From Terricaulis sp. (GTDB taxonomy: Bacteria > Pseudomonadota > Alphaproteobacteria > Caulobacterales > Aquidulcibacteraceae): a DNA stretch of 64,000 nucleotides. Below are positions 35,530-44,184 of the stretch, piece by piece; position 1 is the first letter of the stretch; each line of letters begins with the position of its first letter. The position numbers and the translations under genes are program-made. Under the pieces are notes generated by a model that saw only the letters and a list, made by a program, of their open reading frames with translations, had not been told where the DNA came from and did not search any database. The stretch spans positions 186,001 to 250,000 of the forward strand of contig JANPZV010000008.1 in NCBI GenBank assembly GCA_024707365.1. The letters are read 5' to 3'.

Positions 35530-35992
35530 GTGATCCTCGACGCCGCTCTCTCTTATCTGCACTTTGTTTTCGCGTTCCTGATCGTCGGCGCGCTGTGTGC
35601 TGAGCTCTTCATGCTGCGCTTGCCGATTGGCGCGGCCGGCGCGCTTCGCATGCTGCGCGCTGATTTGTTTTACGGCGCAGGCTCTGTGCTGTTGCTGCTG
35701 GCGGGCGGGGCGCGCGTGCTTTGGGGGCGCCAAGGGCTGGGCGTTTTATGAAGCCGAGCCGTTTTTCTGGGCCAAGATGTTCACGTTCCTGGCGATCGGG
35801 CTTTGCTCGATCGCGCCCACGCGCATGTTCTTGCGCTGGGCCAAGGCGGCCAAGGCTGATCCGGCGTTCGCCGCGCCGGAGGCTGACGTGAAAGCCGCGC
35901 GCCGCTGGGTAATGATCGAGGTGCATCTGATCGCGCTGCTGTTGCTGTTTGCGGCGCTGATGGCGCGCGGCATCGGCGGCGCAGAGGGCTGA
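35530..35992 (+). CDS. DUF2214 family membrane protein (one frameshift)
   Basis: Repaired length ~153 residues with four membrane helices. A GTG start at 35530 gives VILDAALSYLHFVFAFLIVG; the frame breaks at 35727-35731 where an extra G in a run of five separates ARVLWG from AKGWAFYEAEPFFWAKMFTF. The end MIEVHLIALLLLFAALMARG is typical of DUF2214. Function unknown. Confidence 0.78.
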
Positions 35993-36044
35993 CAATCCCA
36001 CAATCGCGGCTAAGCTTCCCGGCAAAATATAACGGGAGGTTGGC

Positions 36045-37628
36045 GTGAGCGTGTCATTAGACCCCAGCGAATTCGACGCGATGCCGACATTGGCGGATAT
36101 GATCCGCCATCATGGCGCAACGCGCGGCGGCGATATCGCGCAGAGCTTTGAGGGCCGGAACACCACGTACGCCGCGCTGGATCAGCACGCTTCGCAAGTC
36201 GCCGCCGCGCTGATCGCGGCGGGCGTGCGGCCAGGCGAGGCGATCGCTTATTTCGGCAAGAACAGCGATCAGTATTTTGAACTGGTGCTTGGCGCGGCGA
36301 AGGCCGGGGCCATCATCGCCCCGATCGGCTGGCGGCTCTCGCCGGCGGAGGCCGCTTACATTATCGACGATGCGCGCGCGCGTTTGCTGTTTGCGGGCGC
36401 TGAATTGATGGATGCGGCCAATGACGCCATCGCGCGCTCGCATACGAGGCCCATCCTGATTGGCATGGAAACGGGCTTTGAAGCGTGGCGCGACGCGCAC
36501 GCGCCGAACGATCCTGCGCTTCCCGTCGATCAAAACGACCCGGCGATTTTGCTCTACACCTCCGGCACCACTGGCCGCCCCAAGGGCGTCATGCTCACCG
36601 GCGCAAACCTGATGCGCTCGCGCCGCGCGCTGGCGGCGGCGCGCATGGGCTGGAACGAATGGAAGAAGGGCGAAACCAATCTCGTCGCCATGCCGGCCGC
36701 GCATATTGGCGGCACCGGCTGGGGGCTTGTCGGCCTCATCAATGGCGTGCGCAACGTGATCACGCGCGAGTTCAATCCCGTCGAGGTGATTGAGCTGATC
36801 GAGAAAGAGCGCATCGCCAAAGTGTTCATGGTGCCCGCCGCGCTGCAATTCATCGTGCGCCTGCCGCGCGCGCGTGAAATCGATTACGCCAGCCTCACCC
36901 ACATCCTCTATGGCGCATCGCCCATTCCGCTCGATCTCCTGCGCGAATGCATGGAGGTGTTCGGCTGCGAATTTTGCCAGCAATACGGCATGACAGAAAC
37001 CACCGGCACGATCGTCTATCTGCCGCCGGAAGATCATGATCCGGCCGGCAATCAGCGCATGCGCTCGGCCGGGCTGCCGATGCCGGGCGTTGAGATCTGC
37101 ATTCAGGATGCGGATGGCGCCGTGCTCGGCCCCAACGAGATTGGCGAGGTGGCCACGCGCTCGGAGGCCAACATGGCCGGCTATTGGCGCAACAAAGACG
37201 CCACCGCCGCCACGGTGGATTCAGAAGGCTGGCTGCGCACCGGCGATGCGGGGTATCTCGATGAAGACGGATACCTCTTCATCCAGGATCGCATCAAAGA
37301 CATGATCTGCTCGGGCGCGGAAAACATTTATCCGGCCGAGGTGGAAAGCGCGATTTTCGGGCACCCAAGCATCGCGGAGGTGGCCGTGATCGGCGTGCCC
37401 GATGATGTGTGGGGCGAGGCGGTGAAAGCGATCGTGGTGCCCAAGCCGGGCGCTGAGCACGATACGGACGGCATCATCGCCTTCGCCAAATCCCGCATCG
37501 CGCATTACAAAGCGCCCAAGAGCGTGGATTTCCGCGCGGAGCCCTTGCCGCGCAATCCTTCAGGCAAGATTTTGCGGCGGGAGTTGCGCGAGCCGTATTG
37601 GGCGGGGCGGGAGCGCAAGGTGAATTGA
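36045..37628 (+). CDS. Fatty-acid--CoA ligase (AMP-forming)
   Basis: A 527-residue ANL-superfamily enzyme. The phosphate-binding loop ILLYTSGTTGRPKGVML lies near residue 170, FCQQYGMTETTGTIVYLP near 312, the TGDAGYLDEDGYLFIQDR hinge near 400 and the catalytic-lysine motif LPRNPSGKILRRELREPY at the end. It would activate an acyl acid with ATP and join it to CoA. The precise chain length is unknown. It is preceded by GGGAGG. No beta-oxidation genes are adjacent. Confidence 0.9.
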   Translation: MSVSLDPSEFDAMPTLADMIRHHGATRGGDIAQSFEGRNTTYAALDQHASQVAAALIAAGVRPGEAIAYFGKNSDQYFELVLGAAKAGAIIAPIGWRLSPAEAAYIIDDARARLLFAGAELMDAANDAIARSHTRPILIGMETGFEAWRDAHAPNDPALPVDQNDPAILLYTSGTTGRPKGVMLTGANLMRSRRALAAARMGWNEWKKGETNLVAMPAAHIGGTGWGLVGLINGVRNVITREFNPVEVIELIEKERIAKVFMVPAALQFIVRLPRAREIDYASLTHILYGASPIPLDLLRECMEVFGCEFCQQYGMTETTGTIVYLPPEDHDPAGNQRMRSAGLPMPGVEICIQDADGAVLGPNEIGEVATRSEANMAGYWRNKDATAATVDSEGWLRTGDAGYLDEDGYLFIQDRIKDMICSGAENIYPAEVESAIFGHPSIAEVAVIGVPDDVWGEAVKAIVVPKPGAEHDTDGIIAFAKSRIAHYKAPKSVDFRAEPLPRNPSGKILRRELREPYWAGRERKVN

Positions 37629-37695
37629 GCCTGCTTCTCGGCTGTGAGCGGGGAAGCGTGTCTGCGGCCGGTCCAATTGAGACAGAACGTGGCGT

Positions 37696-38085
37696 TCAAT
37701 TGTCCTCGCTGTCCCATTGCTCAAGGTCATCGACCGGTCGCGGTAGCCGGCCTTCAAGCCACTGTGTCACCGTGTTCGGTGTCAAACTGATCGGACATTC
37801 AATGACCCAGGGAGAAACTCCTTCGGCCCGCCATTCAGATATGGCGGCGGCGACACCGGTTTGAATGTCGTGGGGAGCGGCTCTTCAATCGATAAATAAT
37901 TCAACACATAGCCCAATTCTTGAACGACATGCCATGCCAACGGGTGTTCGATGTCGATCCCGAACTTGATCCACCAAATGCCATTTTCCTCGCCGCAACC
38001 GATGCCTCGTGACGGTGTATCATTGGATTGCACCGAGGGAACGCGGACCAAGTAGTCGAGCAACTTTTTGAAACTCGTTAGCCAT
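37696..38085 (-). CDS. Small hypothetical protein (two frameshifts)
   Basis: Joining three frames gives a ~129-residue protein. MANEFQKLLDYLVRVPSVQS continues after removing an extra A in a run of five near 38064. The middle reads ENGIWWIKFGIDIEHPLAWH then VVQELGYVLNYLSIEE, and after a lost base near 37880 the rest reads AAISEWRAEGVSPWVIECPI then SLTPNTVTQWLEGRLPRPVD. The parts are Trp- and acid-rich like small immunity or DUF proteins; no family is recognised. The amino-acid composition and lower GC of this gene differ from its neighbours, so it could have been acquired recently. Confidence 0.5.
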
Positions 38086-38150
38086 CGCGCGCTCCGTCAA
38101 GAGTGAGATGCCACAGAGATTGGATGTCCGCCATCGGCGAAAAGCAAACC

Positions 38151-38260
38151 CTCGTCATTCCGGGGCAATGCGAAGCATTGAGCCCGGAACCCAGGGGGCA
38201 ACACGCCGTCACTTGCCCCTGGGTTCCGGGCCCGCGCTGCGCGCGTCCCGGAATGACGAG
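38151..38260. repeat. Dispersed palindromic repeat (GTCATTCCGGG type)
   Basis: CTCGTCATTCCGGGG at the left end and CCCGGAATGACGAG at the right end are inverted, and inside them CCCGGAACCCAGGGGGCAA pairs with TTGCCCCTGGGTTCCGGG around an 11-base loop. The 110-bp element lies between the small hypothetical gene and the end of flgH. Similar GTCATTCCGGG palindromes are scattered through many alphaproteobacterial genomes. The remaining ~140 bp to flgH contain no gene that I can support. Confidence 0.85.
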
Positions 38261-38399
38261 GGGGCGAATATCCGCTGCCCGCGAGAAACGCGCCGGATCC
38301 TCCCACGGTCGGTGGAGGACGCGCGCGCCGAGCGAGGGGGCGCAAATGTTTGCTGGCGTTGGCGCCGTCGCCTCAGTCACGCCCCGCGTGACGAGCGCA

Positions 38400-39197
38400 T
38401 CACCAAGGCGCAATCGCGTCGCCCACGCGCTGGCCCCATTGCGGGCGTTGCACGGTGCTGATCGTCCCGCGCCCGCCGTAAGAAATGCGGGCTTCGGCGA
38501 TTTGCGTGTGGTTGATGCGGTTGTTGGCGGTCACGTCCTCGGGGCGGATGATGCCGCTCACGGTGAGTTCGCGCAGTTCGCCATTGATGCGCACCTCCTG
38601 GCGGCCGGCGATGACGAGATTGCCGTTGGGCAGCCGATCCACGATCACCGCGGCGACGGTGAGCTCGATCTTCTCTTCGCGGTTGATCGCGCCAGAGCCG
38701 CGATGCTCGCTATCGGCCTGCGCGCCGATCATGTTCTCGGTGTCGAACGCATTGTTGAACACCTGGCCCAGCGCGCGCTCCAGCCCGAAGAAATTGGAGA
38801 GCCCCACATTGGTGGTGCTTTCGCGCTGGCGATCGGATGAATTGGAAAGCTCCGCCTTATCGCGGATTTCGATCTCGACGGTGAGAATATCGCCCACGCG
38901 CGTGGCGCGGTGATCGTTGAAGAAGCTGCGCGAGCCCGCTTGCCAGAGCGAAGAGGGCGCGCGCGGCTCCGCGTGCGGGAAATTCGGCTGCGGCATGTTC
39001 TGCTGCTGCCCGCCGGTGAGCGGTGCGGGGCTCGACACCGGGGTAAATTGCGGCGGCCCCATCGCGCGGCGCGCCGCGTCATAGGCCACGCCCGGCGCGG
39101 CGACCGCGTCCTGCGCGAGATCGTGTTGCGCCACACTGGCGCAGCCGGTGATGCTGACGGCGCTGGCTGTCAGCGCGAGAAGGGCGAGTTGACGCAT
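38400..39197 (-). CDS. flgH: Flagellar L-ring lipoprotein FlgH
   Basis: A 265-residue protein. MRQLALLALTASAVSITGCA ends in a lipobox ITGC, so it is lipidated. Family motifs are SSLWQAGSRSFFNDHRATRV then GDILTVEIEIRDKAELSNSS, and the C-terminal NLVIAGRQEVRINGELRELT, SGIIRPEDVTANNRINHTQI. It forms the outer-membrane ring of the basal body with FlgI. It is the last gene of flgF-flgG-flgA-flgH, 15 bp after flgA. Confidence 0.96.
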   Translation of the reverse strand: MRQLALLALTASAVSITGCASVAQHDLAQDAVAAPGVAYDAARRAMGPPQFTPVSSPAPLTGGQQQNMPQPNFPHAEPRAPSSLWQAGSRSFFNDHRATRVGDILTVEIEIRDKAELSNSSDRQRESTTNVGLSNFFGLERALGQVFNNAFDTENMIGAQADSEHRGSGAINREEKIELTVAAVIVDRLPNGNLVIAGRQEVRINGELRELTVSGIIRPEDVTANNRINHTQIAEARISYGGRGTISTVQRPQWGQRVGDAIAPW

Positions 39198-39212
39198 GAT
39201 CGTCTCCTAAAC

Positions 39213-39740
39213 TTACGGGGCGATCGCCCGCGCCATGCCGGGCGCGGTGACGATAGCGTCGATGGGGCGGTTTGAAGTGGTGTTGATGAGGCGCACGCTT
39301 TGGCCCACGGCGCCGTCTTCTGTGGCGCGTGCGCGCGTGCTGAGCTGAACGCCGTGCGAAAGATAAGCGATCGAAACCATGTCCCCGCGCCGCACGGCCG
39401 CGTCTGTCACGCTGCGGCTGCTATTGTTCGATGCGGGCAATGTCGCGCGCGCGCCGGCGGGGCGCACAACGCGCACTTCGGTGAGGCCGGCGGGCGGGGT
39501 CCACTCAAGCCCGGCGGCGGAAGCGGCGGCGGCGAGCACCGGAATGGAGAGCGTCGAAACTTGCCCCGGCGCCGGCGCTGGCGCGATAGCTTGGCCGGAG
39601 GCCGCGCCTGCGCCCTCGAACACATCGCCCAGCGTAACCGCGCGCCCGCTCGCTTCCACGCGCGCGCGCAGCGTAACCGGCTCGGCCAGCGCCGCGCCCG
39701 CGAACATCCAGAGGCAAAGACCAACAGCCAGCCAACGCAT
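39213..39740 (-). CDS. flgA: P-ring chaperone FlgA
   Basis: A 175-residue protein with signal peptide MRWLAVGLCLWMFAGAALA. The SAF-like domain is visible as VRRGDMVSIAYLSHGVQLST, ATEDGAVGQSVRLINTTSNR and PIDAIVTAPGMARA, the usual FlgA ending. FlgA is a periplasmic chaperone for FlgI polymerisation. At 175 residues it is shorter than enterobacterial FlgA. Neighbours flgG (12 bp upstream) and flgH (15 bp downstream) fit one operon. Confidence 0.9.
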   Translation of the reverse strand: MRWLAVGLCLWMFAGAALAEPVTLRARVEASGRAVTLGDVFEGAGAASGQAIAPAPAPGQVSTLSIPVLAAAASAAGLEWTPPAGLTEVRVVRPAGARATLPASNNSSRSVTDAAVRRGDMVSIAYLSHGVQLSTRARATEDGAVGQSVRLINTTSNRPIDAIVTAPGMARAIAP

Positions 39741-39751
39741 GATGATCTCCC

Positions 39752-40537
39752 TCAGCGCAGCTGCGTGGCCGCTTGCAGCATTTCGTCCGCAGCGGTGATG
39801 ACGCGCGCGTTCATCTCGTAAGCGCGCTGGGCGACGATGAGCGAGGAAATTTCCTCAACCGCATTGACGTTCGAGAGCTCAAGAAATCCCTGCATCAGCG
39901 TGCCGAAGCCGGGCGAGCCGGGCGTTGCGGTGTTGGCGACGCCAGAGGCGGGGGTTTCGAGAAAGAGATTGTCCCCGATCGCTTCAAGGCCCGCCGGATT
40001 GACGAAAGTGGCGATCTCGATCTGGCCCACTTGGGTCGGATCGGTTTGGCCGGCCATCACCACTTCAACGATGCCGTCGCGCGTGATCTGCATTGCGGTG
40101 GCGTCTTGCGGAATGGTGATCGAAGGTTCGATCGGGTAGCCGTCTGTCGTCACCATTTCGCCATCGGCGTTCACCGCCAGATTGCCCGCGCGGGTATAGG
40201 CGGTTTGGCCCGAAGGCAGCGTCACTTGCAGATAGCCGCGGCCATTGATGGCGAGGTCGTAGCCGTTGCCGGTGGAGGAAATGCCGCCTTGCTCGGTGAG
40301 GCGCCCCACCGCATCGGTGCGCACGCCCACGCCGATCTGAATGCCCAGCGGCAGAATGTTGCCCGAGGCCGACGAGGTCGAACCGGGGCGCTCCATGTTT
40401 TGATAGAGCATGTCTTGGAATTCGGCGCGTTGGCGCTTGTAGCCAGTCGTGTTCATGTTCGCGATGTTGTGCGAAATGACATCGACATTGGTTTGCTGGG
40501 CTTGCATGCCCGAAGCCGCGATCGATAGTGCGCGCAT
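39752..40537 (-). CDS. flgG: Flagellar distal rod protein FlgG
   Basis: A 261-residue protein. The N-terminal rod signature MRALSIAASGMQAQQTNVDV, ISHNIANMNTTGYKRQRAEF and the C-terminal LSNVNAVEEISSLIVAQRAY, EMNARVITAADEMLQAATQL are complete. Length equals the usual ~262. It makes the distal rod crossing the periplasm. It follows flgF by 15 bp and precedes flgA by 11 bp. Confidence 0.97.
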   Translation of the reverse strand: MRALSIAASGMQAQQTNVDVISHNIANMNTTGYKRQRAEFQDMLYQNMERPGSTSSASGNILPLGIQIGVGVRTDAVGRLTEQGGISSTGNGYDLAINGRGYLQVTLPSGQTAYTRAGNLAVNADGEMVTTDGYPIEPSITIPQDATAMQITRDGIVEVVMAGQTDPTQVGQIEIATFVNPAGLEAIGDNLFLETPASGVANTATPGSPGFGTLMQGFLELSNVNAVEEISSLIVAQRAYEMNARVITAADEMLQAATQLR

Positions 40538-40552
40538 GTGGGACTATTCCTC

Positions 40553-41278
40553 CTAGCGGCCCAGCCGCTCGATCGCGCTCTTACGCAATTCATCCGCGCC
40601 AGAAACGATTTTGGCGGCCGATTGGTAAGCGCGCGATATTTCAATGAGCCTTGTCAGCTCGATCACAGGGCGAACATTCGAGCCTTCGATCGCGCCTTGC
40701 ACCACGATCCCCTCGAACTCACCCTGCGCTTGACCTTGCGCGTCCCAAAGGTTGTCCCCGACCTTCGAGAGCGCGCCGGGCGCGGCGAAGCTCGCCACGC
40801 CGATTTGGCCGGCTTCCACCCCGGCCACGCGTATAACGCCGTCGCGTCCGATCACCGGGCTTTCGCCCTGCGGATCGAACACGATCGGCGTTCCCCCCGA
40901 GTTCAGAACAGCGCGGCCGTCGCCGGTCACGAGCCGTCCATCCCCCGTAAGCGTAAACGCGCCATCGCGCGTAAACAGCGGCCCGTTCGGGCCTTCAACC
41001 ATGAAGAAGCCATCGCCCTCGATGGCGACGTCGAGCGGATTGCCCGTCATCGCGATCGGGCCTTGGCGCATGTCGCGCATCAAAGTCACGTCGCGGACGA
41101 AACGAATGTCGCGCGGATCGGCGTCGGCGTGGGCGGTTGTGCGATTGGCTTCTTCCATTACCAATGCGTCGGCCTTGAATCCGGCGGTGGCGACGTTGGC
41201 GAGATTGTTCGCCGCCACGTCCATCCGCCGTTGCAGAACACGTTGCGTCTGCAGGCCGAGCAAAAGTGCGTTATCCAT
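40553..41278 (-). CDS. flgF: Flagellar proximal rod protein FlgF
   Basis: A 241-residue protein. MDNALLLGLQTQRVLQRRMD then VAANNLANVATAGFKADALV is the rod-family N-terminus; the C-terminus is ELTRLIEISRAYQSAAKIVS, GADELRKSAIERLGR. Start is fixed by the conserved MDNAL. It is the first gene of flgF-flgG-flgA-flgH, with a sigma-54-like promoter directly upstream at 41291-41307. Confidence 0.95.
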   Translation of the reverse strand: MDNALLLGLQTQRVLQRRMDVAANNLANVATAGFKADALVMEEANRTTAHADADPRDIRFVRDVTLMRDMRQGPIAMTGNPLDVAIEGDGFFMVEGPNGPLFTRDGAFTLTGDGRLVTGDGRAVLNSGGTPIVFDPQGESPVIGRDGVIRVAGVEAGQIGVASFAAPGALSKVGDNLWDAQGQAQGEFEGIVVQGAIEGSNVRPVIELTRLIEISRAYQSAAKIVSGADELRKSAIERLGR

Positions 41279-41290
41279 CGCCGTTAACCC

Positions 41291-41307
41291 TGCAAGCGCC
41301 GGGCCAA
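41291..41307 (-). promoter_or_regulatory. Sigma-54-type promoter of flgF
   Basis: On the minus strand TTGGCCCGGCGCTTGCA matches the sigma-54 consensus TTGGCACG-N4-TTGCA except one base, with the obligatory GG-N10-GC spacing. Transcription would begin only two or three bases before the flgF ATG, making a leaderless or near-leaderless mRNA. In Caulobacter many middle and late flagellar operons use sigma-54 with FlbD. Confidence 0.7.
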
Positions 41308-41463
41308 AGGCTAAGCGCTTGATTTCAGGCGATCCGGCGCGGCGAATATGGTGAATGCGCGGAATCTTTCGCCGGGCTTGCCGGCAAGTTTTGCCGGGTT
41401 GCTACCAATCCTTAACCACGTTTTGCGCATCTGGCGGCGGGCTAAAGCGCGAGCGATTCCGTC

Positions 41464-42093
41464 ATGTTCGGGAAGAAGAAGCAAAAAGACGAGGCCGGGC
41501 CTGAAGACGAGGCTGCGCCGGCGGTTGAAGGCGAGGGCGAAGCAGCGCCCGCGAAGAAGAAATTATCCGGCAAAGCGCTTGTCCTGTTTGTCATTCTGCC
41601 GGCGATCCTGGTGCTCGGGGCCGGCGGCGGCGCGGCGTTCTTGCTGCTGGGCCAGGGCGGCGGCGAGCAGCATGCCGAGGCTGAAACGGGCGGGCACGCC
41701 AAAGCGAAAGCCAAGGGCGGGCATGGCGCCGGCCCGCCGGGCGAGCCTGTGCCGGGCCCCAGCGGCACCACGATCACGCAGGGCGAGGATGTGATCTTCG
41801 TGGCGCTGCCGGAAATGCTGGTGAACATTGTCGGCCATGACGGCCGCCCGGCCTATCTGAAGCTGCGCCTCACGCTTGAAGCGCCGGATCAGGCGGCCGT
41901 CACCGCGCTGACAGAGCACATTCCGCGCGTCTCCGATCAATTCAACGGCTTCCTGCGCGAAATGCGCACCGATGATCTCGCCGGCTCCGCTGGCGCGTAC
42001 CGGCTGCGGCTTGAGCTGCTGCGCCGGGTCAATCTTGTGATCGCGCCGGCGCAGGTGAACGCGGTGCTGATCGAAGAAATGCTGGTGCAATAA
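41464..42093 (+). CDS. fliL: Flagellar basal-body-associated protein FliL
   Basis: A 209-residue single-pass membrane protein. A cytoplasmic acidic tail (KKQKDEAGPEDEAAPAVEGE) precedes the helix ALVLFVILPAILVLGAGGGA; the periplasmic part EDVIFVALPEMLVNIVGHDG, YLKLRLTLEAPDQAAVTALT, RVNLVIAPAQVNAVLIEEML is FliL-like. It associates with stators and supports torque. Its stop and the fliM start overlap (TAATG), so the two are translationally coupled. Confidence 0.93.
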   Translation: MFGKKKQKDEAGPEDEAAPAVEGEGEAAPAKKKLSGKALVLFVILPAILVLGAGGGAAFLLLGQGGGEQHAEAETGGHAKAKAKGGHGAGPPGEPVPGPSGTTITQGEDVIFVALPEMLVNIVGHDGRPAYLKLRLTLEAPDQAAVTALTEHIPRVSDQFNGFLREMRTDDLAGSAGAYRLRLELLRRVNLVIAPAQVNAVLIEEMLVQ

Positions 42094-43148
42094 TGAGCGC
42101 CGAAGCGGCTGGGGCCGCCGCCGACGATTGGGAAGCCGAGGGCGAGGGCGCAGCGCCCGAGCGCATTCTCAACCAGGATGAGATCGACAGCCTGCTTGGC
42201 TTTGGCCTCGGCGAAGAAGAAAACACCGGCGCCACCGGCGTGCGCGCCATCATCAATTCGGCGCTGGTTTCGTACGAGCGCCTGCCCATGCTCGAAATCG
42301 TGTTCGATCGCCTCGTGCGATTGATGACGACGAGCCTGCGCAATTTCACCTCCGACAATGTCGAGGTCAGCCTCGATCAGATCAGCTCCATTCGCTTTGG
42401 CGATTATCTGAATTCAATCCCGCTGCCGGCGATCATCTCCGTGTTCCGGGCCGAGCAGCTCGATAATTTCGGCCTCGCCACCGTCGATTCCAGCCTGATC
42501 TATTCGGTGGTGGACGTGCTGCTGGGCGGGCGCCGCGGCGGCATTTCCACGCGCGTGGAGGGCCGCCCCTACACCACCATCGAGCGCATGCTCGTCACCC
42601 GCATGATCGAGGTGGTGCTCAACGATATGCGCCAGGCGTTCGCCCCGCTCACTAACGTGGATTTCTCGCTCGATCGGATCGAAACCAATCCGCGCTTCGC
42701 CGCCATCGCCCGCCCGCCGAACGCGGCGATCCTGGTGCGGCTGCGGGTGGACATGGAAGATCGCGGCGGCAAGCTTGAGCTGCTTTTGCCTTACGCCACG
42801 CTTGAGCCGATCCGCAAAATGCTGCTGCAACAATTCATGGGCGAAAAGTTCGGCCGCGATAATATCTGGGAAGGCCACTTGGCGCATGAGCTTTGGCGCA
42901 CCAAGCTCGAAGTGCGCGCCGTGCTGGATGAAACGCGCGTGCCGCTCAAGCAAGTGCTCAATCTCAAAGTGGGCGACACGCTGATGCTCGATAGCACGCC
43001 CAATGCGCCGGTGTCGTTGATGTGCGGCGCGGTTGCGCTTTCCACCGGGCGGGTGGGGCGCATGGGCGCCTCGCTGGCCGTGCGCGTGGAAGAATCGATT
43101 TCGCAGACGGCGAAGAAGGCTGTGATGAAGTTGGGAGGCGGCGCATGA
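42093..43148 (+). CDS. fliM: Flagellar motor switch protein FliM
   Basis: A 351-residue protein. The CheY-binding N-terminal peptide ERILNQDEIDSLLGFGLGEE lies near 23-42. The middle domain (INSALVSYERLPMLEIVFDR, DYLNSIPLPAIISVFRAEQL, DNFGLATVDSSLIYSVVDVL) and the SpoA domain VLDETRVPLKQVLNLKVGDT are complete. It forms the C-ring switch. It overlaps fliL and the next gene by a few bases, so fliL-fliM and the two following genes form one operon. Confidence 0.96.
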   Translation: MSAEAAGAAADDWEAEGEGAAPERILNQDEIDSLLGFGLGEEENTGATGVRAIINSALVSYERLPMLEIVFDRLVRLMTTSLRNFTSDNVEVSLDQISSIRFGDYLNSIPLPAIISVFRAEQLDNFGLATVDSSLIYSVVDVLLGGRRGGISTRVEGRPYTTIERMLVTRMIEVVLNDMRQAFAPLTNVDFSLDRIETNPRFAAIARPPNAAILVRLRVDMEDRGGKLELLLPYATLEPIRKMLLQQFMGEKFGRDNIWEGHLAHELWRTKLEVRAVLDETRVPLKQVLNLKVGDTLMLDSTPNAPVSLMCGAVALSTGRVGRMGASLAVRVEESISQTAKKAVMKLGGGA

Positions 43149-43465
43149 GCCCCATCGCATTGACGATTGAAATTGTGTTGGCGCTGATGCTGGCGGCTTG
43201 CCTGTTTTATTTCTGGCGGCTTGATCGCAAGCTTTCGGCGCTGCGCAATGGCCAAGATGGCGTCCGCGCCGCCGCCGCCGAATTGGCGCAAGCCACCGCG
43301 CAGGCGGAAGCCGCCGTGCGCAACATGCGCCTGACAGCGCAGGAGGCGGGCCGCGATCTGCAGCAGCGCATCAATGATGCGCGCGCCACCGCCGATCGGC
43401 TTGGCCTCGGCGCTGGGCGGCTGCGCTCTTCGGCCGATGTCAGCCCCATGCGCGGGAGGATCTGA
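43145..43465 (+). CDS. Small membrane coiled-coil protein (DUF6468, PflI-position)
   Basis: A 106-residue protein. A membrane helix ALTIEIVLALMLAACLFYFW starts it, followed by a coiled coil GVRAAAAELAQATAQAEAAV, RNMRLTAQEAGRDLQQRIND. It begins in the fliM stop (ATGA overlap). The place after fliL-fliM corresponds to Caulobacter pflI, a gene for flagellar positioning; equivalence is inferred from position and architecture. Confidence 0.7.
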   Translation: MSPIALTIEIVLALMLAACLFYFWRLDRKLSALRNGQDGVRAAAAELAQATAQAEAAVRNMRLTAQEAGRDLQQRINDARATADRLGLGAGRLRSSADVSPMRGRI

Positions 43466-44142
43466 TGGCGCCGAAACGCCCTGCAAAACCCGCCGCCGCG
43501 GTGCGGCTGCTGCCTGCGGCGATGGTGACAGTCGGCGCGCTGCTGGGCGTGAAGGCCGTGGCCATGGCGGCCGATGTCGCTGAGCCTGCGCCTGCCGCGG
43601 CACGCCAAAGCGCGCAGGCCGAACCTGCTGCGGCGGCGCCCGCGCCCGCGCCTGCCGCCGCGCAATGCCCGGCGCCTTCGCTCGCGGAGATGGCGGGCCT
43701 CAGCCAAGCCGAAGTGCAAGTGCTGCAAGCGCTGGGCGCACGGCGCGAAGCGCTGGATCAGCGCGCGGAAATGTTCGGCGCCCAAGACGAATTGATGATC
43801 GCGGCCGAGCGGCGCCTTGAGGAGCGCCTCGCCGAATTGCGCACGCTCGAAGCCAACGTCAACACGCTGCTGGGCCGGCTTGATGAAGCGCAAGAGCAGC
43901 GCCTGGCTGGCTTGGTTGATGTCTATCAGCGCATGCGCGCCAAGGATGCGGCGGCGGTGTTCGATGGGCTTGAGGATGGCGTGCTGGTGCAGGTGGCGAG
44001 CCGCATGCGCCAGGCCAATCTCGCTGAGATCATGGGCCGCATGGAGCCTGTGCGCGCGCGCCAACTCACCACCATGCTCGCTGAGCGCGCCCGCGCCCCG
44101 GGCGGCGGCGAGGATTTGTTGCGGCGCGCGAACGGCGGGTAA
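43465..44142 (+). CDS. MotE-family flagellar protein
   Basis: A 225-residue protein. The N-terminal helix AMVTVGALLGVKAVAMAADV is a membrane or signal segment; an Ala/Pro linker with a Cys follows; then a coiled coil QDELMIAAERRLEERLAELR and the MgtE-N-like domain YQRMRAKDAAAVFDGLEDGV, LVQVASRMRQANLAEIMGRM. This is the MotE layout, a periplasmic chaperone for MotC in rhizobia. It starts at the preceding stop (ATGA-type overlap) and continues the fliL-fliM operon. Confidence 0.82.
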   Translation: MAPKRPAKPAAAVRLLPAAMVTVGALLGVKAVAMAADVAEPAPAAARQSAQAEPAAAAPAPAPAAAQCPAPSLAEMAGLSQAEVQVLQALGARREALDQRAEMFGAQDELMIAAERRLEERLAELRTLEANVNTLLGRLDEAQEQRLAGLVDVYQRMRAKDAAAVFDGLEDGVLVQVASRMRQANLAEIMGRMEPVRARQLTTMLAERARAPGGGEDLLRRANGG

Positions 44143-44184
44143 ACGCGCGCTTAACCGCGCGCCGTGGAGATTGAGCCTTATTCG

